From assembly GCA_937864275.1 (NCBI GenBank), contig CALMIW010000344.1, positions 1-10,470 on the forward strand: a stretch of 10,470 nucleotides of DNA, in the 5' to 3' direction. Source of the stretch: an uncultured Dehalococcoidia bacterium. GTDB taxonomy: Bacteria; Chloroflexota; Dehalococcoidia; Tepidiformales; Tepidiformaceae. The notes under the pieces were generated by a model that saw nothing but the letters and a program-made list of their open reading frames with translations, was not told the origin of the DNA and searched no databases. A program made the position numbers and the translations under genes. Shown in pieces: positions 5,714 to 10,470 of the stretch. Within the stretch, counting starts at the first letter, position 1, and every line of letters begins with the position of its first letter.

Positions 5714-6790
5714 CTACTTCAGGAGGTAGAACTTGAAAAAGTCGTTCTCGATGGGCAGCACTTCGACCCCGGCGAATCCGGCCTTCCGGGCGTAGCCCTC
5801 GAGGACAGGGGTCCGCAGGACCGTGCCTGTGGCGGCCGAGGGATATTCGGCGCGGCCGTTCGGGAGGCACGCGGTCACGCTCCAGCCGTACATGAACTTC
5901 TCGACCTCGTCGCCCTGGCCCGTGAAGTGGTCGGCGACGCGTTCATCCATCACGAGGACGGAACCCTCGCTGCCGGCGAGCCGGCGCATCGAAGCAAGGA
6001 CGCCGACCGGGTTCGCCATATCGTGGATGCACTCGAAGGCGCAGACGAGGTCGAACGTCCTGTCGGACTCAGCCGCCGTCGCTCCGTCGATGCCGTGGAA
6101 GGCGATACGGCTGGAGAGCCCGGCCCCGACGGCGTTTTCCGTCGCGATGCGGACGGACTCGACATCGGGGTCGAAGCCTTCGACCGTGACGCCGGGGTAG
6201 GCCCGGGCGATACCGATCGACGCCCAGCCGCCGCCGAAGCCGACCTCGGCTACGCGAGCGCCCGGGCGGGAGAGCCGGGCGTGGACCGCCGGGAGCGCCG
6301 GCAGGATCTCCTGGCCAAGCTGATGGATGAACATCGGGCGGTTGAGCTCGGACTGCCCCTCGATGATGTCCAGGCCGTACTCCTCCCAGCCGATACCGTC
6401 GCCGGTGCCGAAGGCGGAGACGAGCGATGGGAGCTGGCCGGCGGCCGCGACCATCATGCGGGCGAGCGGCGCGAAGTAGCTGGGGTGGTCCCGATGGGCG
6501 AGGACGGCGGCGTGGTCTTCGGGCAGCACGAACGGCCCGCCTTCGTGCGGCAGGAACCCGGTGGTCGCCGGCGGTTCCAGCCACTCACGGGCGTAGCGCT
6601 CGTCGATGCTGGTGGCTTCGGCGAGCTCGCGGGGCGAGAGCGGCCCGCGAGCGGCGAGCGCGCGGTAGAGCCCGAGACGTTCGCCGAGGTATGTGGTGTA
6701 GATGTCGAAGGCGGCGTTCGCGGCCGTGAAGAGGCGCTCGACGAGGGCCTCGCTGGAGTTGGCGGCGGCGGTGGGAGTTGCAGTGGTCAC
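5714..6790 (-). CDS. Class I SAM-dependent methyltransferase with N-terminal winged helix
   Basis: A 358-residue (GTG start) protein transferring a methyl group from S-adenosylmethionine to an unknown acceptor. An N-terminal winged-helix, dimerisation-type domain spans about 25-100 ('YLGERLGLYRALAARG', then 'SPRELAEATSIDERYAREWLE'). The Rossmann domain has motif I 'AEVGFGGGWAS' (181-191), the acidic 'GFDPD' (205-209) and 'ECIHDMANP' (253-261), followed by 'SVLVMDERV'. The layout resembles mycobacterial Rv2258c-type methyltransferases of unknown substrate. The GTG at 6790 is preferred because GGAGGAG lies 9 nt upstream; an ATG at 6820 would add ten residues and overlap that ribosome binding site, and has none of its own. 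The segment after REWLE reads PPATTG where relatives more often have QQAxAG. It is convergent with the monooxygenase gene and divergent from dnaE. Confidence 0.88.
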   Translation of the reverse strand: MTTATPTAAANSSEALVERLFTAANAAFDIYTTYLGERLGLYRALAARGPLSPRELAEATSIDERYAREWLEPPATTGFLPHEGGPFVLPEDHAAVLAHRDHPSYFAPLARMMVAAAGQLPSLVSAFGTGDGIGWEEYGLDIIEGQSELNRPMFIHQLGQEILPALPAVHARLSRPGARVAEVGFGGGWASIGIARAYPGVTVEGFDPDVESVRIATENAVGAGLSSRIAFHGIDGATAAESDRTFDLVCAFECIHDMANPVGVLASMRRLAGSEGSVLVMDERVADHFTGQGDEVEKFMYGWSVTACLPNGRAEYPSAATGTVLRTPVLEGYARKAGFAGVEVLPIENDFFKFYLLK

Positions 6791-6799
6791 CTGGTGTGT

Positions 6800-6806
6800 C
6801 TCCTCC
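6800..6806 (-). promoter_or_regulatory. Ribosome binding site of the methyltransferase gene
   Basis: GGAGGAG on the minus strand, 9 nt before GTG 6790. It is the strongest Shine-Dalgarno sequence in the window and is the reason for choosing GTG over the ATG at 6820. CACACT (6829-6824) could be a degenerate -10 box whose transcript would begin near 6817, just inside that ATG, which also favours the GTG. Confidence 0.55.
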
Positions 6807-6895
6807 GTGGGGTTGGACATTCCAGTGTGATGCGTCCCTCAACCAGAAAGGATGAAGCAGCTCACACCTGCCCGGAGCGCGCGGGAGGGAGCCTC

Positions 6896-6918
6896 CAGCG
6901 GCCGCTCCACGGCCGCTG
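6896..6918. repeat. Hairpin in the methyltransferase/dnaE divergent region
   Basis: CAGCGGCCG (6896-6904) and CGGCCGCTG (6910-6918) form a perfect 9-bp stem with loop CTCCA. No T run follows on either strand, so it is not a terminator. It lies 105 bp upstream of the methyltransferase GTG and 94 bp upstream of the dnaE ATG, and might be a regulator site. The remaining bases of 6821-7012 hold only the dnaE promoter-like boxes. Confidence 0.45.
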
Positions 6919-6994
6919 TCATGGGGAAGATGGTGCGACGGGAAGTGGGGCGTTTTTCGGCATAAGATCGAGTGCCCGGTGGCCGTGGCGGGTG

Positions 6995-7000
6995 TAGACT
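6995..7000 (+). promoter_or_regulatory. Putative -10 box (TAGACT) of dnaE
   Basis: TAGACT is identical to the box before the Nudix gene and ends 12 nt before the dnaE ATG, giving a predicted leader of about 6 nt with no Shine-Dalgarno sequence (TGGCCCCCCGAT). A second TAnnnT, TAAGAT, occurs at 6963-6968. No clear -35 box is visible for either. Confidence 0.35.
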
Positions 7001-7012
7001 TGGCCCCCCGAT

Positions 7013-10000
7013 ATGTTCACTCATCTACACACTCATACCGAGTATTCCCTGCTCGACGGCATGTCCAAGGTGGCGCCGTTGATGGACCGGGTGAAGGCGC
7101 TCGGACAGGAAGCCGTGGCGATGACGGACCACGGCGCGCTCTACGGAGCAATCGATTTCTACCGGGAAGCCACGGCCCGCGGGATCAAGCCGATCATCGG
7201 GCTGGAGGCGTACGTGGCCCCGGGGAGCCGCCATTCGCGGGAGCGTGGCGACAGTTCGCCGTACCACCTGGTGATGCTCGCCCGGAACATGACGGGCTAC
7301 AAGAACCTCATCGCGCTGACGACGAAGGCGAACCTCGAGGGGTACTACTACAAGCCCCGCATCGACCGCGAACTCATCGAGAAGCATAGCGAAGGCATCA
7401 CGGTGCTTTCGGCGTGCCCTTCGGCCGAGTTCCACCGGCGCATCCAGGAAGGCGACCGCGAAGGGGCGATGGCGGTGGCGAGGTACTACCGCGAGGTGTT
7501 CGACGGACACTACTACCTGGAAGTGCAGGACCACGGCGACGAGAAGTTCACGCGCTTGAACCCGGTGATCGCCGACATCGGCCGGGAGATGGGCATCAAG
7601 GTGGTGGCGACGAACGACAGCCACTTCACGATGCCCGACGAGGCGGAAGCGCACGACGTGCTGCTCTGCATCGGCACGAACGCGACCGTCGAGCAATCGG
7701 GGCGCTACAAGTTCGACGGCCAGGGCTACTGGGTAAAGAGCGAAGACGAAATGCGCACGCTCTTCCCGGACAACCCCGAGTTCCTGAGCAACACGATGCT
7801 GGTGGCGAACGAATGCGACCGCGACCTCCACTTCGACCGCCAGCTGCTCCCGGAGCCGCCGATACCCGCCGGACGGACGAGCGACGACTACCTGAAAGAG
7901 CTGTGCTACCGGGGCCTGCACGAACGCTTTAGCGAAGTCACGCCCGAACTGGAGCAACGGCTCAACTACGAACTCGACGTGCTCAAGCAAACCGGCTTCA
8001 CCGACTACATGTACGTGGTGAAAGAGATCGGCGACTTCGCCCGCAAGGCGGGGATCAAGATGGGCGTGCGCGGTTCGGCGGCGGCTTCGCTCGTGCTCTA
8101 CGTCCTCAAAGTCACCGATATCGACCCGGTGGAGAACCGGCTGGTGTTCGAGCGCTTCCTGAACCTCGAACGGCGCGAGACGCCGGACGTCGACTTCGAC
8201 TTCGCCGACGACCGGCGGGACGAGATGATCCGGTTCGCCTACGAGCGGTACGGCAAGGACCGGGTGGCGCAGATCATCACCTTCGGGACGCTGGGCGCGA
8301 AAGCGGCGATTCGCGACGTCGGCCGCGCCCTGGGCATCTCCTATGCGGAGACCGACCGGGTGGCACGGCTCGTGCCGGAAGTCCTCCACATCACCCTCAG
8401 CGACGCGCTCGAGCAATCGCAGGAGATGAAGGACATCTACGAGGCCGACCCGAAGGTGCGGCGGCTGCTGGACACGGCGAAGAAGCTGGAAGGCGTTTCC
8501 CGCCACGCGAGCACGCACGCCGCCGGGGTGGTGATCTCGCGGGACCCTCTCATCGACCATGTACCGCTGCAACGGCCGAACAAGGGCGACGAAGACAGCA
8601 TCCCGACGACGCAGTTCGCGATGGAGCAGGTCGCGAAGATCGGCCTGCTGAAGATGGACTTCCTGGGCCTTTCGAACCTGACGATCCTGCAGCGCGCGGT
8701 GGACCTCATCAAGGACACGGCGGGCGAAGAGATCGACATCGTGCACATCGCCGATGGCGACGCGAAGACGATGGAGATGCTGGGCAAGGGCGAGACGTTC
8801 GGCGTATTCCAGCTTGAATCGGCCGGGATGCGGCGGTACGTGCAGGACCTCCAGCCTACGAATATCTCGGACCTGTGCGCCATGGTGGCGCTGTACCGCC
8901 CCGGGCCGATGCAGCAGATCCCTCGCTTCATCGATTCGAAGCACGGCAAGATCCCGATTTCGTACCCCCACCCGGCCCTCGCGGAGGTGCTGGACGAGAC
9001 CTACGGCGTCATCGTCTACCAGGACCAGGTGCTCCTTATCGCCCGGTTGTTCGCGGGGTACTCGCTCGGCCAGGCCGACATCATGCGGAAGGCCATGGGC
9101 AAGAAGAAGGCCGAGATCATGGTGGAGGAGCGGGGGCGCTTCGTTGCCGGGGCGATGGCGAAAGGCTACACCGAGGCCGACGCGACGGCGGTCTTCGACC
9201 TCATCGAGCCGTTCGCCGGGTACGCGTTCAACAAGGCGCACAGCTGGTGCTACGGCCACATCGCCTACCAGACAGCCTGGCTGAAAGCGAACTACCCGGT
9301 CCAGTACATGACCGCGCTGCTGCAGCTTTCGAAGAACGCGCCGGACACGCACGCACGCGTGGCTGCCGCGGTTGCAGAGTGTTCGAAGCTCGGGATCGAA
9401 GTGCTCCCGCCCGATGTGAACACCAGCATGGACAACTTCAGCGTCGAGCGGCGGCAGGACGGAGCGCTGGCGATCCGTTTCGGCATGGGCGTGGTGAAAA
9501 ACGTCGGTTCGGCGGCGGTCGAAGGGATCATCGCGACGCGCGAGAAAGACGGCCCCTACCGGGATATCGAAGACTTCTGCAAGCGCGCCGACCTCAGCGC
9601 GGCGAACTCACGGGCCATCGAACACCTGGCGCGGTGCGGCGCGTTCGACCTGATGGGTCACGACCGCGGGACGCTGGTGATGAATGCCGAGCGGCTGGTG
9701 GGCCTGGCGAAGCGAGAACGGGAGCTCCGCGAGAGCGGGCAGTCCACGATGTTCGACCTCTTCGGGAGCCAGGTGGATACGCCGCTCCCGGCGCTGGAAC
9801 TGGAACCTTCGCCGGCGCGCAAAGAGGACATGCTGGCCTGGGAGAAGGAGTTGCTCGGGGTGTACGTCTCGGATCACCCCTTCAAGCCGGTCGCAACCGA
9901 CGTCGCCCGGTTCACCACGCACCAGATCTCCGAGATCACGATGGAGCTCAAGGGCCAGACCGTGACCGTTGGCGGGCTGGTGAACCGCGTGCAGGCACGG

Positions 10001-10470
10001 GTGACTCGGGACGGGCGGAAGTTCTATGTCGTCGACTTGGAGGACCTCTCGGGGACGGTGGAACTGACGGTCTGGAACGACACGATCGAACTGACTGGCG
10101 AGGAGATCTGGGCAGAGGGCCGCGTGCTCGTGTGCTCGATCGAAGTGCGCGACCGCGGCGACCGGGTTGGCCTCAATGTACGCAAGGCCGCTCCCTACGA
10201 CGCGGCCGAGGGCTCGGCCGTGGGATTCATCGCAGAGCAATGGCAGGTGGAAGCGCCGAAGCGGAGGCCGCGAATGGACCAGGCGCCGGGCGAAGCTGCG
10301 CCGAGTGGGGGCCGTGCCGCTCCGGCGAACGGCTACCGTCCGAATGGCAACGGAAACGGAAACGGCTACGCAAACGGGCAGCGGACAACCTCGGCGGCGC
10401 CGAACGGTGGGACAACCGAGGCATCCCGTCCCGGCGTGACTCCACCCGTGAGCGGCGACTCCGCCCGCCT
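7013..10470 (+). CDS. dnaE: DNA polymerase III subunit alpha, DnaE1 type (partial, 3' cut by window edge)
   Basis: The replicative polymerase catalytic subunit; 1152 residues are visible with no stop before the right edge. The start is fixed: an in-frame TAG at 6995-6997 leaves ATG 7013 as the first codon before 'HLHTHTEYS'. The N-terminal PHP domain has H6, H8, D15, H40, E65, H85, C135, D202 and H204. The palm carries D394 and D396 in 'PDVDFDF' and D549 in 'LLKMDFLGL', the three catalytic aspartates. The usual GRGSAAGS loop reads VRGSAAAS. A clamp-binding motif QSTMFDLF is at 910-917, and an OB-fold domain at about 982-1062. From about 1064 the sequence turns into a low-complexity linker rich in Pro, Ala, Asn and Gly, which continues to the edge. 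Since DnaE proteins normally end near 1150-1200 residues, a further C-terminal domain (such as a tau-binding one) may follow outside the window. Confidence 0.97.
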   Translation, partial: MFTHLHTHTEYSLLDGMSKVAPLMDRVKALGQEAVAMTDHGALYGAIDFYREATARGIKPIIGLEAYVAPGSRHSRERGDSSPYHLVMLARNMTGYKNLIALTTKANLEGYYYKPRIDRELIEKHSEGITVLSACPSAEFHRRIQEGDREGAMAVARYYREVFDGHYYLEVQDHGDEKFTRLNPVIADIGREMGIKVVATNDSHFTMPDEAEAHDVLLCIGTNATVEQSGRYKFDGQGYWVKSEDEMRTLFPDNPEFLSNTMLVANECDRDLHFDRQLLPEPPIPAGRTSDDYLKELCYRGLHERFSEVTPELEQRLNYELDVLKQTGFTDYMYVVKEIGDFARKAGIKMGVRGSAAASLVLYVLKVTDIDPVENRLVFERFLNLERRETPDVDFDFADDRRDEMIRFAYERYGKDRVAQIITFGTLGAKAAIRDVGRALGISYAETDRVARLVPEVLHITLSDALEQSQEMKDIYEADPKVRRLLDTAKKLEGVSRHASTHAAGVVISRDPLIDHVPLQRPNKGDEDSIPTTQFAMEQVAKIGLLKMDFLGLSNLTILQRAVDLIKDTAGEEIDIVHIADGDAKTMEMLGKGETFGVFQLESAGMRRYVQDLQPTNISDLCAMVALYRPGPMQQIPRFIDSKHGKIPISYPHPALAEVLDETYGVIVYQDQVLLIARLFAGYSLGQADIMRKAMGKKKAEIMVEERGRFVAGAMAKGYTEADATAVFDLIEPFAGYAFNKAHSWCYGHIAYQTAWLKANYPVQYMTALLQLSKNAPDTHARVAAAVAECSKLGIEVLPPDVNTSMDNFSVERRQDGALAIRFGMGVVKNVGSAAVEGIIATREKDGPYRDIEDFCKRADLSAANSRAIEHLARCGAFDLMGHDRGTLVMNAERLVGLAKRERELRESGQSTMFDLFGSQVDTPLPALELEPSPARKEDMLAWEKELLGVYVSDHPFKPVATDVARFTTHQISEITMELKGQTVTVGGLVNRVQARVTRDGRKFYVVDLEDLSGTVELTVWNDTIELTGEEIWAEGRVLVCSIEVRDRGDRVGLNVRKAAPYDAAEGSAVGFIAEQWQVEAPKRRPRMDQAPGEAAPSGGRAAPANGYRPNGNGNGNGYANGQRTTSAAPNGGTTEASRPGVTPPVSGDSAR
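10328..10378 (+). repeat. Asn-Gly repeat in the DnaE linker
   Basis: Within dnaE the codons alternate AAC/AAT with GGC/GGA, giving PNGNGNGNGYANG (residues 1110-1122), flanked by further NG pairs at 1106-1107 and again near 10402. At the DNA level this is an imperfect (AACGGA)n hexamer run at 10343-10366. It encodes a flexible spacer after the OB fold, and copy number may vary between strains. Confidence 0.7.

Noticed and set aside
5927..6997. 356-codon plus-strand frame opposite the methyltransferase
   Set aside because: Shadow frame in codon register with a clear methyltransferase; no motif or ribosome binding site.
7025..9352. 775-codon open frame antisense to dnaE
   Set aside because: It is exactly in codon register with dnaE, is rich in Arg, His, Val and Asp as antisense frames of GC-rich genes are, and has no recognisable domain. 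Absence of TTA, CTA and TCA codons in dnaE explains it.
1..10470. CRISPR array, transposon, tRNA or rRNA, defence island or biosynthetic cluster
   Set aside because: I found no spaced direct repeats, no terminal inverted repeats flanking a transposase, and no intergenic gap above about 290 bp that could hold an RNA operon. The genes are individually recognisable families without a shared pathway.

Overview
The window reads as ordinary chromosome of a high-GC bacterium (about two-thirds GC by eye). The DnaE protein is of the DnaE1 type with a fully ligated PHP domain, a 'VRGSAAAS' loop and a long Asn/Gly-rich linker. Together with several apparently leaderless promoters, this suggests Chloroflexota, possibly the Dehalococcoidia; high-GC Actinomycetota are the main alternative. 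The taxonomic call is inference from memory of protein style, not a search.

Layout, left to right: the end of a Fic-family-like protein (+, cut by the left edge, 1-207); a Nudix hydrolase (-, 209-664); an L-amino-acid oxidase (+, 716-2128); a DinB-family protein (-, 2255-2734) that follows purM (-, 2791-3837) in one probable operon; an EthA-like Baeyer-Villiger monooxygenase (+, 4123-5625) ending in a strong intrinsic terminator; a SAM-dependent methyltransferase with an N-terminal winged helix (-, 5714-6790); and dnaE (+, 7013 to the right edge, incomplete). Gene direction alternates almost every gene, so apart from purM-dinB these look like single-gene transcription units with divergent promoter regions (665-715, 3838-4122, 6791-7012) and convergent ends (208, 2129-2254, 5626-5713).

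Two housekeeping genes (purM for purine synthesis, dnaE for replication) are mixed with oxidative or accessory enzymes: an H2O2-producing oxidase, an NADPH-dependent flavin monooxygenase, a Nudix hydrolase and a methyltransferase. No shared pathway is evident. The tightest functional suggestion is the divergent Nudix/L-amino-acid oxidase pair, which share a 51-bp intergenic region.

I see no mobile element, CRISPR array, tRNA or rRNA and no clear sign of a new defence or biosynthetic system. The most useful observations are the recurrent TAnnnT box 6-7 nt before the start codon of three genes, the complete PHP metal-ligand set in DnaE (implying intrinsic proofreading), a perfect BVMO fingerprint in the monooxygenase, a 15-bp inverted repeat between purM and the monooxygenase gene, and the very long antisense open frames, all explained by avoidance of TTA, CTA and TCA codons.
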